A stretch of 64,000 nt of DNA from TMED8 sp038125725 (GCA_038125725.1 JAYPEK010000019.1:1-64000), one strand, 5' to 3'. Shown: positions 27,837-37,565, numbered from the stretch's first letter. The notes: generated by a model from the letters alone, not told the origin. Numbers and translations are program-made.

Positions 27837-29371
27837 GCGCCGGCCTCCGCCTGGGCGAGGCTTTTCTCGCCGCCGTGCACGCCGCCCATCAGGAGACCGA
27901 TCTCCTCGATGGAAAGACTGCCGGTGGGCGAGACGTCGGAGAGCCGGCCCTCAGCAATCACCGCGAAGTTGTTGGAGATCGCCATCAACTCGTCCAGGTC
28001 CTGGGAAATCACCAGGATCGCCGAACCCTCGTCGGCGAGCTTCTGCAGTGCGCGGTGGATGTCCGCCGCCGCCGCCGCATCGACGCCCCAGGTCGGCTGC
28101 AGGATGATCAGCACCGTCGGCGCCTGCATGATTTCGCGCCCGACGATGAACTTCTGCAGGTTGCCGCCCGATAGGCTCTTGGCCGCGTGCTCGATGCCGG
28201 CGGTCTTGACGTTGAACTGCGCCACCACGTCGGTTGCGTAGGCCTGCGCCTTGGCGAGATCGAGGAAGCCGCCCTGTTCGATCCCCTTGCGGGTCCGGGC
28301 CGAGAGGATGACGTTCTCCCAGAGCGACATGTCCGGCACCGCGCCGTGGCCGAGGCGTTCCTCCGGCACCGCGCACATGCCGAGCCGGCGCCGCCCGGTC
28401 GGACCCAGGTGCCCGACGGCGGCGCCATCGATCATCACCGTATCGGACGGTGTCGGATGCTCGCCGCTGAGCGCTTCCATCAATTCCACCTGGCCGTTGC
28501 CGGCGACGCCGGCAATGCCGAGGATCTCTCCCGCGCGGACGGAGAACGATACGTCCTCGATGTCGACACCGAATGGGTCGGGACTGGGGGACGAAAGCCC
28601 CTTCACCACGAGGCGCGCGTCGCCCAACGTGGCTTGCTTGCGTTCGGCCATCGTCAGCGTCGTGCCGATCATCATCTCGGCCAGGCTCTTGGCGGTTTCC
28701 TGGCGGGGATCGCAACTGCCGACCACCTTGCCGCCCCTGAGCACCGTCGCCTTGTCGCAAAGCGTGCGGATTTCCTCCAGCTTGTGCGAGATATAAAGGA
28801 TCGAGCAGCCCTCCGCCGACAGTTGGCGGAGCGTCTCGAACAGGATGTCGACCTCCTGCGGGGTCAAGACCGAAGTCGGCTCGTCCATGATCAGCAAGCG
28901 CGGGTTCTGCAGAAGGCAGCGGATGATCTCGACCCGCTGGCGTTCGCCCACGGACAGGGAACCGATATAGCGGGTCGGGTCGAGGGCCAGGCCGTAGGCT
29001 TCGGAGACCTCGATGATCTGCTGGTCCAGGTTGGCGCCGACGGCCTCCTTGTTCATGCCGAGCGCCACGTTGTCGGCGACGGTGAGCGCGTCGAACAGCG
29101 AGAAATGCTGGAACACCATGCCGACACCATGCGCCCTGGCTTCCGACGGCTTCGCCGGCGCGTAGGGAGCGCCGCCGAAATGCATGGAACCCTCGTCCGG
29201 GTGCAGAACGCCGTAGATCATCTTCACCAGCGTCGACTTGCCGGCGCCGTTCTCGCCCAGGAGCGCATGCACCTCGCCGGGCATGATCGAGAAACTGACA
29301 TCGTCGTTGGCGACGACGCCCGGAAATCTCTTGGTGATGCCGTCGAGCTGCAACAGCGGGACTTCGCTCAT
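27833..29371 (-). CDS. ABC transporter ATP-binding protein with two nucleotide-binding domains (NupO type)
   Basis: A 512-residue tandem ATPase. The first half has Walker A GENGAGKST (about residues 39-47), signature LSVGERQRVEI and Walker B LLIMDEP. The second half has a degenerate Walker A (GVAGNGQVEL) and signature LSGGNLQKFIVGRE, the usual arrangement for BMP-type importers. ATG at 29371 overlaps the xdhC stop by 4 bp; the open frame continuing upstream is antisense noise over xdhC. Confidence 0.92.
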   Translation of the reverse strand: MSEVPLLQLDGITKRFPGVVANDDVSFSIMPGEVHALLGENGAGKSTLVKMIYGVLHPDEGSMHFGGAPYAPAKPSEARAHGVGMVFQHFSLFDALTVADNVALGMNKEAVGANLDQQIIEVSEAYGLALDPTRYIGSLSVGERQRVEIIRCLLQNPRLLIMDEPTSVLTPQEVDILFETLRQLSAEGCSILYISHKLEEIRTLCDKATVLRGGKVVGSCDPRQETAKSLAEMMIGTTLTMAERKQATLGDARLVVKGLSSPSPDPFGVDIEDVSFSVRAGEILGIAGVAGNGQVELMEALSGEHPTPSDTVMIDGAAVGHLGPTGRRRLGMCAVPEERLGHGAVPDMSLWENVILSARTRKGIEQGGFLDLAKAQAYATDVVAQFNVKTAGIEHAAKSLSGGNLQKFIVGREIMQAPTVLIILQPTWGVDAAAAADIHRALQKLADEGSAILVISQDLDELMAISNNFAVIAEGRLSDVSPTGSLSIEEIGLLMGGVHGGEKSLAQAEAGA

Positions 29372-30402
29372 GCCGTTCCCCTTTTTCCGATGGTTTTCCG
29401 GTCCGTCCCCAAGTGCTGTAATTTGATGAGAAAATCCGCCGCCAGCGACACGGCGATAACCGCCGGCTCCTTGCCAGCAAGTCCCTCGAGCCCGATTGGC
29501 GCCTGCAGCCGCGCGATCACCGCGTCGTTGATGCCGGCGTCCCTGAGCCGGCGCTGGAAGCGCTGGCGCTTGGTCTTGGACGCGATGACGCCGAGATAAT
29601 TGAAGTCGCCCCTGGCCAGCACCGCCTGGCAGACATCGAAATCGATGGCGTGCGAAAAGGTCATGACCACGTGCCAGGCACCGCCCGGTGCCAGGCGCGC
29701 GGCGTCCGCCGGATTGGCGGAGACCATCAGCTCGACGCCGGCGGGAACGGCTTCGGGGTAACGCGACGCATCGGTATCGACCCAATAGATCTCGAAAGGC
29801 AGACCCTGGAAGGCATGCACCACGGCGCGGCCTACATGGCCGGCGCCATAGAGGAACATCACCTGGCGGTGCGCCCGCATGGGCTCGATCAGCCAGCCCT
29901 GCTTGGCCACCGCCGACCAGTCCCTGGCACCCGAGCCAAACTCCCGCAGCAGCTGCGCCACGGCCGGCGGATAGGTGCCGAGGTCGCAGGCGCGGGCATC
30001 GACGGCCTCGATCGGGCGGCCGCTTTCGAACGGGCGCAGCAGCAACCTGCCTTCGCCTGCATCCTCCATGGCCCGGAACGTTGCCGCCTCCGCCGCCGTG
30101 ACGGTCTCGAACAACAGCTTCACATGACCGCCACAGCACTGCCCCAGTGCCGGGCCGAGCGGGAAATCGCGTACAAGGCGGAACCAGGGTTCGACGGTGT
30201 CGGCTGTCTCGAGAAGCTGGCGCGCCTGCTTCAGCGCCTCCAACTCCAAGGTGCCGCCGCCGATGGTGCCGGTGAACGCATCGGCACCGACGGTCATGGC
30301 GGACCCGACCTGGTTGGGCGACGAACCGGCGGCGGCAATGACGCTGACCCGTACCTGGGTGGCGTCGCTTTCGGCCAGATCGTCGAGCCAGCCCATGCTC
30401 AC
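29368..30402 (-). CDS. xdhC: XdhC family molybdenum cofactor insertion protein
   Basis: A 344-residue accessory protein that binds sulfurated Moco and delivers it to xanthine dehydrogenase. An N-terminal XdhC/CoxI domain (VIAAAGSSPNQVGSAM, GGTLE, GQCCGGHV) precedes a C-terminal Rossmann domain (YGAGHVGRAVV). It overlaps the XDH gene by 4 bp (ATGA) and the ABC ATPase gene by 4 bp, so expression is tightly coupled to the enzyme it matures. Confidence 0.92.
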   Translation of the reverse strand: MSMGWLDDLAESDATQVRVSVIAAAGSSPNQVGSAMTVGADAFTGTIGGGTLELEALKQARQLLETADTVEPWFRLVRDFPLGPALGQCCGGHVKLLFETVTAAEAATFRAMEDAGEGRLLLRPFESGRPIEAVDARACDLGTYPPAVAQLLREFGSGARDWSAVAKQGWLIEPMRAHRQVMFLYGAGHVGRAVVHAFQGLPFEIYWVDTDASRYPEAVPAGVELMVSANPADAARLAPGGAWHVVMTFSHAIDFDVCQAVLARGDFNYLGVIASKTKRQRFQRRLRDAGINDAVIARLQAPIGLEGLAGKEPAVIAVSLAADFLIKLQHLGTDRKTIGKRGTA

Positions 30403-33400
30403 GCCGCGTGCTCCTTTTTACCGGTAACCCGTTCGACGGCGGCGAGCACGCGCTCCGGCGTCGCCGGCGCGTCGAGGGCCGGATAGACGGCGCCGCCGCC
30501 CGCCTCGGAAACCGCGTCGGACAGCGCCAGCAGCGCGGAAATGCCCAGCATCAACGGGGGTTCGCCCACCGCTTTCGAGCGGTAGATGGTCGGCTCGATG
30601 TTTTCCCCCCGCTCCCATAAGGCCATGCGCATATCGGGTGCCCTATCGCCAAGCGTTGGAATCTTGTACGTGGAAGGCGCATGGGTTTTCAAGTGCCCCG
30701 ACGCATCCCACCACAATTCCTCGGTGGTCAGCCAGCCCGCGCCCTGCACGTAACCGCCCTCGATCTGGCCGAGATCGAGCGCCGGGTTCAGCGACTTGCC
30801 GACGTCATGCAGGATATCGACCCGCAGGATCCTGTTCTCGCCGGTGAGGGTGTCGATGGCGGCTTCCGTAACCGCCGCGCCATAGGCGAAATAGTAGAAC
30901 GGCCGGCCCTTGGCCTGTTCCTTGTCCCAGTGGATTTTCGGCGTGGCGTAGAAGCCGGTGGCCGAGAGCGGCACCCGCGCGCGGTAGGCCTCGCCGACGA
31001 GCTCATCGAAGCCGATCTCGGCGCTGCCGACGCGCAGCCGGCCGGGCAGGAACTGCACCTCGCTCGGGTCCGCCTGCCAGCGTTCGGCGGCGAAATCGAC
31101 GAGCCGCTTCTTGATCTTCTCGCAGGCGTCCTGGGTCGCCATACCGTTGAGATCGGAGCCCGAGGACGCCGCCGTCGCCGACGTGTTGGGGACCTTGCCG
31201 GTATGCGTGGCGGTGATCTTGATGCGGTCGAGATCGACGCAGAAGCTTGAGGCCGCTACCTGCGCGACCTTGGTGAAGAGCCCCTGGCCCATCTCCGTGC
31301 CGCCGTGGTTCAGGTGGATGGAGCCGTCACTGTAGACGTGCACCAACGCACCGGCCTGATTGAGGAACGTGAGCGTGAAGGAGATGCCGAACTTCACCGG
31401 CGTCAGCGCGATGCCCCGCTTCAGGACAGGGCTCTTTGCGTTCCAGGCACGGATCTCGGCGCGGCGCGCGTCATAGTCGGACGAGGCGCGGAGCTCGGAG
31501 ACGATGTCCTCGATGACGCAGTCCTCGACCCGCATGTCGTAGGGCGTAATGGAGCGCGCGCCGACGGCGCCGGCCGGATCGTAGAAATTGGCGCGACGCA
31601 CCTCCAGCGGTTCCTTGCCGAGCGCATGGGCGATCTCGTCCATGACGCGTTCGATGGCGACCATGCCCTGCGGCCCGCCGAAACCCCTGAACGCGGTATT
31701 GGACACCGTGTGGGTCTTGCAGCGGTAAGACGTGATCCGCGCGTTGGCCAGGTAGTAGGCGTTGTCGGCATGGAACATGGCACGGTCGCAGATCGGCACC
31801 GACAGGTCGTAGGACATGCCGCAGCGCGCCGCCTGGTCGAACTCGATGCCTTCGATGCGCCCGTCCGCGTCATAGCCGACCCGGTAGTCGATGCGGAAGT
31901 CGTGGCGCTTGCCGGTGATGATCATGTCCTGGTCGCGGTCGTAGCGCACCTTAGCGGCGCGGCCGGTCTTGGCCGCCACCAACGCGGCCGCCGCGGCCGG
32001 CAGGTTGCCGTTGCTTTCCTTGCCGCCAAAGGCGCCGCCCATGCGCCGCACTTCAACGGTGACCGCGTTGTTGGCGGTTCCCAGCACCTTCGCGACCGTG
32101 TGCTGAATCTCGCTCGGGTGCTGGCTGGAGCAATGCACGGTGACGTCGCCGTCCTCGCCGGGCACGGCCAAGGCCGCCTGGCTCTCCAGGTAAAAATGCT
32201 CCTGGCCGCCGATGTAGATACGCCCCTCGAGTTGGTTCGCGGCACCGGAGATCGCGGACGAAGCATCGCCCCTGGCCATCACATAGGGCGCTTCCAGAAA
32301 CGAGCCGGCATCCATGGCGCTGTCGATATCCAGAATGGCGGGCAGCTCCTCGTAGTCGATCACCGCCAGCGCGGCGGCATCGCGGGCTTCATCCAGGGTC
32401 GGGGCCGCCACCGCGAACAACGCCTGGCCGGCATACTCCACCAGCCCTTCCGCGAACAACGGGTCATCACCCATGGCCGGGCTGATGTCGTTGGTGCCGG
32501 GAATGTCCTGGGCCGCGATGACCAACTCCACCCCCGGCGCCGCCGCCACTTGGGAGAGGTCCATGGATTTGATCCGCGCGTGCGCGCGATCGCTCATCGC
32601 CACGTAGACCTGAAGCGCGCCGGCAGGCGCGGTGATGTCATCGACGAAGACCGCTTCGCCGGCGACATGCTTGTGGCCGCTGTCGTGGCGCCGCGTGGCG
32701 CGCACGCCGCCCGGAACGCCGTCCGGCGCTTCCGCATGAGCACCGAGCGAGCTCGGCAGGCGCGCGCCGCCGATCTCCGCCCCGGCGCCGACCAGCCGGG
32801 TTTCCGCCGGCGTCAGTTGCGTTTCCAGGAAATAGCGCCGCATCAGGTTCCGGGCCACCGCCATGCGGTAGCCGGCGCTGGCGCGCATGTCGGATATCGG
32901 GGTGAAGTCATCGACAAATTTCTCCGCCGCTGCCTCGCAGGTCTCGAGCGTCCAGGGCTGGCCGATCAGCGCCGCCTCCACCGCGCGGGCGCGGGCCGGC
33001 ACGGCGGCCATGCCGCCGAAGGCGACGCGCGCCGAAGAAACCTTGCCGTCCGCGACCTGAACGGCGAAGCAGCCACAGACGGCGGAAATATCCTGGTCGA
33101 AGCGCTTGGATATCTTGTAGCTCCGGAATGCCGCGCCCGGTCCTGGCAGCGGCACCTCGACGGCCTCCAGAAACTCACCGGGCGCCAGGTCCTGTTTGCC
33201 GTAGTCGATGAAGAACCTCTCGATCGGCAGGCGCCGGCGTTCGCCTCCCTTGCGCAGGACCAACTCGGCATCCAGCACGATGAAGGCCGGGGGCGTGTCG
33301 CCGATGGGCGAGCCGTTGGCGATATTTCCGCCGATGGTGCCGGCGGCGCGCACTTGACGCGCGCCGATGCGGCGCATCATCTCTGCGAAGTCGGGCCAGT

Positions 33401-34229
33401 GGCCGGCGATGGTATCAATGGCGCGTTCGTAGGTGACGCCGGCGCCGATCACCAGCTTGCCGTCGCGTTCCCCGATATCCTGCAGTTCGCGCACCCGGCC
33501 GAGATGCACCAGGGTTTGCAGCCGGCGGTGCGCCTTGGTCACCCAAAGCCCCACGTCGGTGGCGCCGGCGACCATGACCGCATCCGGGTGCTCGCCGAGG
33601 CAATCGGCGAGCGCGTCGGCCGTCGCCGGCGAGAAACAGACCTGGCCGCCCTCTTCCAGGCGCACGGTTTCGGTATCGGCGCGCGCCTCGATCCAGGCCG
33701 TGTCGGCCTCGATCCGTTCGCGGTCCCAATCCGGCAACTGGACGCCGTCGATCTTGGCGGCGACGGCGGCTATGGGGCCGTAGCCGGTACAACGGCAGAG
33801 GTTGCCGGCCAGGACATCGGGCGACGCATCGGGACCCAGCGCCTCGCCGTTGAGCATTGCCGCATAGAGCATCATGACGAAACCAGGCGTGCAGAAACCG
33901 CATTGCGAGCCGTGCTCGTCGACCATGGCCTGCTGCACGGGATGCAGCTCGCCCGCCGGTGACTTGAGCCCGTCCACGGTAATGACGGATTTGCCTTCCA
34001 GCATGGACAGGAACTGGATGCAGGCGTTGACGGCGGTGAAGTGTACGCTTTCGCCGACACGCTCGCCGACGACGACGGTGCAGGCGCCGCAATCGCCCTC
34101 GGCGCAGCCTTCCTTGGAGCCGGTCAGGGCCTGGCCGTCGCGCAGAAAGTTGAGCAACGTGGTCGTCGGCGAAAGACCGCCCACGCTGATTTCACGGCCG
34201 TTCAGCCGAAACGTCACGAAATCCCGCAT
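30399..34229 (-). CDS. xdhAB: Single-chain xanthine dehydrogenase (XdhA and XdhB fused)
   Basis: A 1276-residue protein joining subunits that most bacteria encode separately. Order: plant-type [2Fe-2S] domain (Cys42, 47, 50, 70), alpha-helical [2Fe-2S] domain (Cys110, 113, 145, 147), FAD-binding domain (about 185-475), then the molybdopterin domain (about 510-1260) with GGQEHFYLE, GGAFGGKE, FRGFGGPQG and GGTEMGQGL motifs. It oxidises hypoxanthine and xanthine to urate. ATG at 34229 follows GAGG; a GTG 6 bp upstream is too close to that site. First gene of the operon with xdhC and the purine importer. Confidence 0.93.
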   Translation of the reverse strand: MRDFVTFRLNGREISVGGLSPTTTLLNFLRDGQALTGSKEGCAEGDCGACTVVVGERVGESVHFTAVNACIQFLSMLEGKSVITVDGLKSPAGELHPVQQAMVDEHGSQCGFCTPGFVMMLYAAMLNGEALGPDASPDVLAGNLCRCTGYGPIAAVAAKIDGVQLPDWDRERIEADTAWIEARADTETVRLEEGGQVCFSPATADALADCLGEHPDAVMVAGATDVGLWVTKAHRRLQTLVHLGRVRELQDIGERDGKLVIGAGVTYERAIDTIAGHWPDFAEMMRRIGARQVRAAGTIGGNIANGSPIGDTPPAFIVLDAELVLRKGGERRRLPIERFFIDYGKQDLAPGEFLEAVEVPLPGPGAAFRSYKISKRFDQDISAVCGCFAVQVADGKVSSARVAFGGMAAVPARARAVEAALIGQPWTLETCEAAAEKFVDDFTPISDMRASAGYRMAVARNLMRRYFLETQLTPAETRLVGAGAEIGGARLPSSLGAHAEAPDGVPGGVRATRRHDSGHKHVAGEAVFVDDITAPAGALQVYVAMSDRAHARIKSMDLSQVAAAPGVELVIAAQDIPGTNDISPAMGDDPLFAEGLVEYAGQALFAVAAPTLDEARDAAALAVIDYEELPAILDIDSAMDAGSFLEAPYVMARGDASSAISGAANQLEGRIYIGGQEHFYLESQAALAVPGEDGDVTVHCSSQHPSEIQHTVAKVLGTANNAVTVEVRRMGGAFGGKESNGNLPAAAAALVAAKTGRAAKVRYDRDQDMIITGKRHDFRIDYRVGYDADGRIEGIEFDQAARCGMSYDLSVPICDRAMFHADNAYYLANARITSYRCKTHTVSNTAFRGFGGPQGMVAIERVMDEIAHALGKEPLEVRRANFYDPAGAVGARSITPYDMRVEDCVIEDIVSELRASSDYDARRAEIRAWNAKSPVLKRGIALTPVKFGISFTLTFLNQAGALVHVYSDGSIHLNHGGTEMGQGLFTKVAQVAASSFCVDLDRIKITATHTGKVPNTSATAASSGSDLNGMATQDACEKIKKRLVDFAAERWQADPSEVQFLPGRLRVGSAEIGFDELVGEAYRARVPLSATGFYATPKIHWDKEQAKGRPFYYFAYGAAVTEAAIDTLTGENRILRVDILHDVGKSLNPALDLGQIEGGYVQGAGWLTTEELWWDASGHLKTHAPSTYKIPTLGDRAPDMRMALWERGENIEPTIYRSKAVGEPPLMLGISALLALSDAVSEAGGGAVYPALDAPATPERVLAAVERVTGKKEHAA

Positions 34230-34450
34230 CCGCACCTCTTGCGGCCGCTTCGAGGCGGCCCGTCGTTACCCATCGGCGATGATCGTTGCATCGCCGCGTC
34301 CGTGGCAAAATTCATGAAAGGCGTTGATCCGCCCTCGCCGATCAATGATCTTAACTGAAATCAAAAGCGCGACTATTCGAAAATTTTTGAGAATGCACCA
34401 AATCTTTCGAATAATTCGGGCCAATGCGCCTCTTGCGGAGACTGCCGAGC
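34230..34450. promoter_or_regulatory. Divergent promoter region between xdhAB and a phosphoribosyltransferase gene
   Basis: This gap is AT-rich in its right half (34340-34420). It contains an 11-bp palindrome CGAAT-A-ATTCG at 34408-34418 and a related TATTCGAAAA at 34374-34383, spaced like repeated half-sites. No regulator gene is adjacent. It must carry the promoter of the long xdh operon on one strand and of the phosphoribosyltransferase on the other. Confidence 0.4.
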
Positions 34451-34999
34451 ATGGTTGCCAAGACGAACATCACTGCCCAGAGCCTGCTGGACGACTCGTT
34501 CCGGCTCGGCCACATGATCATGGCCGACGGGTTCTTTCCCGATTACATCATCGGCATCTGGCGGGGCGGCACGCCGGTCGGCATCGCGGTGCAGGAACTG
34601 TTGAAGTATCACGGCCATCCTTCCGACCATATCGCCATTCGCACCTCTTCCTATACCGGCATCGAGGAACAGAGCGACGAGGTCCGGGTGCACGGGCTGC
34701 ACTATATCGTCGAGAACGTGAACGCCGACGACACGCTGTTGATCGTCGACGACGTGTTCGATTCCGGCCGCTCCATCGACGCCGCCATCAAGCGTATCCA
34801 CGAGCTTTCCAGGCGCAACGCGCCCGACGTGATCAAGGTCGCCACGGTCTATTACAAGCCGAGCAAACGCAAAGTGCCCATCGTGCCTGACTATTTCATC
34901 CACGAAACGGAGGAATGGCTGGTGTTTCCGCACGAGTTGGAAGGGCTCACCCCAGAAGAGGTCGCCGCCTCCAAGCCGCTGGCCGTGCGCCCCGATTGA
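34451..34999 (+). CDS. Purine-type phosphoribosyltransferase
   Basis: A 182-residue type I phosphoribosyltransferase. The PRPP-binding loop LLIVDDVFDSGRS lies at about residues 96-108, and IIGIWRGGTPVG near 33-44 forms the pyrophosphate loop. The family converts guanine, hypoxanthine or xanthine plus PRPP to the nucleotide. Placed divergently from XDH, it could recapture bases from the catabolic route. ATG at 34451 is preferred; ATG at 34424 is also open. Confidence 0.82.
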   Translation: MVAKTNITAQSLLDDSFRLGHMIMADGFFPDYIIGIWRGGTPVGIAVQELLKYHGHPSDHIAIRTSSYTGIEEQSDEVRVHGLHYIVENVNADDTLLIVDDVFDSGRSIDAAIKRIHELSRRNAPDVIKVATVYYKPSKRKVPIVPDYFIHETEEWLVFPHELEGLTPEEVAASKPLAVRPD

Positions 35000-35081
35000 G
35001 CCCAAAACCCCTTTAATGCGTGGCCAAAAGGCCCATATGCGCTAATAAGGGCGCATCGCAGCCATGCGTCATCGGGGAGCC

Positions 35082-36812
35082 ATGAACGCTCAAGCCACGC
35101 AACCGTTTCGGGTCGCCTTCATCCATGCGCCGGACCCGGTCTATGCCGACACCCAGAACTACGGCGCCAAGTTCATGCCGGTCTGGGCCTACACGCTGGG
35201 CGCGCACATCCCCGGCGACGGTCGCTTTTCGCTTTCGCTGACCGACTGCCGCTTCGAGCCGGAAGCCGGCATCATCGAAGCCGATGCCTTCCTCTTCAGC
35301 GGCATCAACCAGGACTATTCCAACATGGAACGCGTGCGCGCCGAGTTGAAGCGCCGCTATCCGAACGCCAAGAGTTTGATCGGCGGCCCCATCGCCTGGT
35401 CGTTCGAACAGGCAGGCACGCTTGAACAACTGGACGGCTTCGACCACGTCTTCATCGGCGACGGCGAGGAAGAGATCGAACGGATCCTGGAGACGCTGCG
35501 CGGCGGCGACGCGTTGGATCGCGTTATCAAGTCGGAACGGCGTTTCCCCATCAACGAGGCCAAGCCCTTCCACCGGCCGATGCTGGATGAGACCGTCGGG
35601 CGCTATTACGGCGCCGTCCTGGAAGTGTCGCGCGGCTGCCCTTTCCTGTGCGAGTTCTGCGACATCCGCATTCTGCCCGACAACAACCGACCGCATAACA
35701 AGTCGGCTGACCTGATCGTTTCCGAATTGGATCACCTGGCCAGTCTCGGCGTCAATCAGGTGCTGTTCGCCTGCGACAACTTCATCGGCGAGCCGCGCTG
35801 GGCGGAAGAGGTGATCGACAAGATCCTCGCCTGGCAGGAACGCACCGGCCACCGGCCCAGCCTCTATACCTGGCTGACCATCAATCTCTACAAGTTCCCG
35901 GAGCTGATGGCCAAGATGCGCCGCGCCGGGTTCGACATGCTGTTCATCGGCATCGAAAGCTTCTCGCAGAACTCGCTGCTGGAAACCGCCAAGGTGCAGA
36001 ACACCGCGCCCGACATGATCAACGTGGTGCGCGAAATTCAATCGCGCGGCTTCATCGTCGTCGCCGGGCTGATCTTCGGCTTCGATTCCGACACCGAGGC
36101 CTCGTTCCAGGCGACGCTGGACGGGCTCCGGGACGGCGCTCTCTTGTCGGGCGATCCGTCGCTGCTGACGGCGCTGCCGGGCACGCCGCTCTACCGCCGC
36201 ATGAAGCTCTCCGGGCGGCTGCGCGATGTTCGTTTCGGGCTCGGCGGCTACAAGTACCAGACCAACGTGCGCTACCTGCTGCCGGCCCAGACCATGATCG
36301 ACGGCTACAAAACCTTCGTGCGCGCCTTTTCCAAGGGCCACTACCAGTACCAGCGCCTGAAAGCCTTCTTCGAACTGCTGAACGAGGGCAATTTCGTCGC
36401 CATGGAAGGCAAGGGCTTCGGTAACTTGGGGCTGTTCATCAAGATGATCGCCGCCAACAGGGCCGCGCTCTGGCAGATGACGCAGCGCTTGGCGCGCTTC
36501 GCCGCGGAGCCGGCCAACATATACTGGGCGACACGCGGGCTTTTACTGGCGCTTCGGAACCTGGATAAGGGCGGTTTCGGCTACTTCCAGTTCTGGTTCT
36601 TCGCCTGGACCAATGCCGTGTTGAAATACCGATACATCTCCGACGACGACTTCGATATCGAGAGCGTCGGCGCCGATTTCGACATCAAGGACATCCTGCC
36701 CAAGGACTACCAATCCACCGCCAACGAGGCGATCCCCGCGGGCAAGATCAAGGCGCAGTTGCGCGCCACGACGGCGCAGTTGGAATCGGTGATCGCCGAA
36801 CGCTCGGCTTAG
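35082..36812 (+). CDS. B12-binding domain radical SAM protein of unknown substrate
   Basis: A 576-residue protein. An N-terminal cobalamin-binding Rossmann-like domain (about residues 8-140) is followed by a radical SAM core with the cluster motif C186-x3-C190-x2-C193 and a C-terminal helical extension of the DUF4070 type (about 390-550), as in hopanoid methylase-like enzymes. The cobalamin-ligand motif DxHxxG is not obvious. ATG at 35082 is chosen because family similarity begins there; ATG at 35064 is possible. Methylation of a lipid or secondary metabolite is a guess from the family; no pathway gene is adjacent. Confidence 0.8.
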   Translation: MNAQATQPFRVAFIHAPDPVYADTQNYGAKFMPVWAYTLGAHIPGDGRFSLSLTDCRFEPEAGIIEADAFLFSGINQDYSNMERVRAELKRRYPNAKSLIGGPIAWSFEQAGTLEQLDGFDHVFIGDGEEEIERILETLRGGDALDRVIKSERRFPINEAKPFHRPMLDETVGRYYGAVLEVSRGCPFLCEFCDIRILPDNNRPHNKSADLIVSELDHLASLGVNQVLFACDNFIGEPRWAEEVIDKILAWQERTGHRPSLYTWLTINLYKFPELMAKMRRAGFDMLFIGIESFSQNSLLETAKVQNTAPDMINVVREIQSRGFIVVAGLIFGFDSDTEASFQATLDGLRDGALLSGDPSLLTALPGTPLYRRMKLSGRLRDVRFGLGGYKYQTNVRYLLPAQTMIDGYKTFVRAFSKGHYQYQRLKAFFELLNEGNFVAMEGKGFGNLGLFIKMIAANRAALWQMTQRLARFAAEPANIYWATRGLLLALRNLDKGGFGYFQFWFFAWTNAVLKYRYISDDDFDIESVGADFDIKDILPKDYQSTANEAIPAGKIKAQLRATTAQLESVIAERSA

Positions 36813-36815
36813 GCC

Positions 36816-37565
36816 CTAGCCGACAAGCACCCGAAACACCATCGACATCGCCACCGCCACCAACACCCAGGCGAGAATGACGCGCAGGCGCTCGGGGTGC
36901 ACGCGGCTCGCCAGCCGGGCGCCGAGGGTGACGCCGGCCACCAACCCCGCCGCCAGGAAGGCGCCGACCAGGACATCGAGCTTGCCGTTGGCGATATTGC
37001 CGGCGGTGGCCAACAGCCCGATGGGAATCTGGATCGTCTGGCCGAGCCCGACAGCCACGAGCGCCGGCATGCGCAGCGCCACCAGGATCGGGATCAGCAC
37101 CAGCGGCCCGCCGGCACCGGACATGGCGCAGGCGGTGCCGGTGACGAACCCGATGCCGACCAAGGCCACGGCCGGCAGCGGATCGGTGCGCTCCGCCCGG
37201 CCGCCGCGCTTGCGGAGCGCATCGACACCGGCGAAGGCGACCACGGCGGCAATCAGCAGGCTTAACGTCGTCGCCGGCACGTAGGCCGCGGCAAGCGCGC
37301 CGGCAAGTCCGCCGGGCGCGGCGCCGCAGAAAAGATACAGCGCCGTCTTTCCCTCGATCAGGCGGTGGGTGAGGAAATAGTGCGCGCCGGCGATACCGGC
37401 GAAGACATAGGCGAACATGGCCGCGGCGATGGCGGTGTGCAGGTCGAAACCGAGCAGGAAGGTCATCGTCGGGACCAAAAGGATGCCGCCGATGCCGACG
37501 GCGCCGACCAACAGTCCGACGATCACGCTGCAAAGTCCCAGCAGCGCCAGGGATAGCGTCGTCAT
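36816..37565 (-). CDS. TauE/SafE family sulfite exporter-type permease
   Basis: A 249-residue membrane protein with about eight hydrophobic segments and the family's glycine-rich repeats (VGLLVGAVGIGGILLVP near the N terminus; GIGFVTGTACAMSGAGGP mid-protein). ATG at 37565 lies about 10 bases after AGGAGG; the long upstream frame is antisense to the dehydratase genes. It is convergent with the radical SAM gene (3-bp gap). Such carriers export sulfite or organosulfonates; the substrate here is unknown. Confidence 0.88.
   Translation of the reverse strand: MTTLSLALLGLCSVIVGLLVGAVGIGGILLVPTMTFLLGFDLHTAIAAAMFAYVFAGIAGAHYFLTHRLIEGKTALYLFCGAAPGGLAGALAAAYVPATTLSLLIAAVVAFAGVDALRKRGGRAERTDPLPAVALVGIGFVTGTACAMSGAGGPLVLIPILVALRMPALVAVGLGQTIQIPIGLLATAGNIANGKLDVLVGAFLAAGLVAGVTLGARLASRVHPERLRVILAWVLVAVAMSMVFRVLVG

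Noticed and set aside
26223..28241. 672-codon open frame opposite the ABC permease genes
   Set aside because: Composition is dominated by His, Gln, Arg and Asp, as expected for the antisense of membrane-protein codons; the minus-strand permeases are conserved.
31305..33962. Very long open frame on the plus strand opposite xanthine dehydrogenase (885 codons)
   Set aside because: It is antisense to a clearly conserved enzyme, has an Arg/Gly/Asp/His-rich composition typical of GC-rich shadow frames, and has no recognisable domain.
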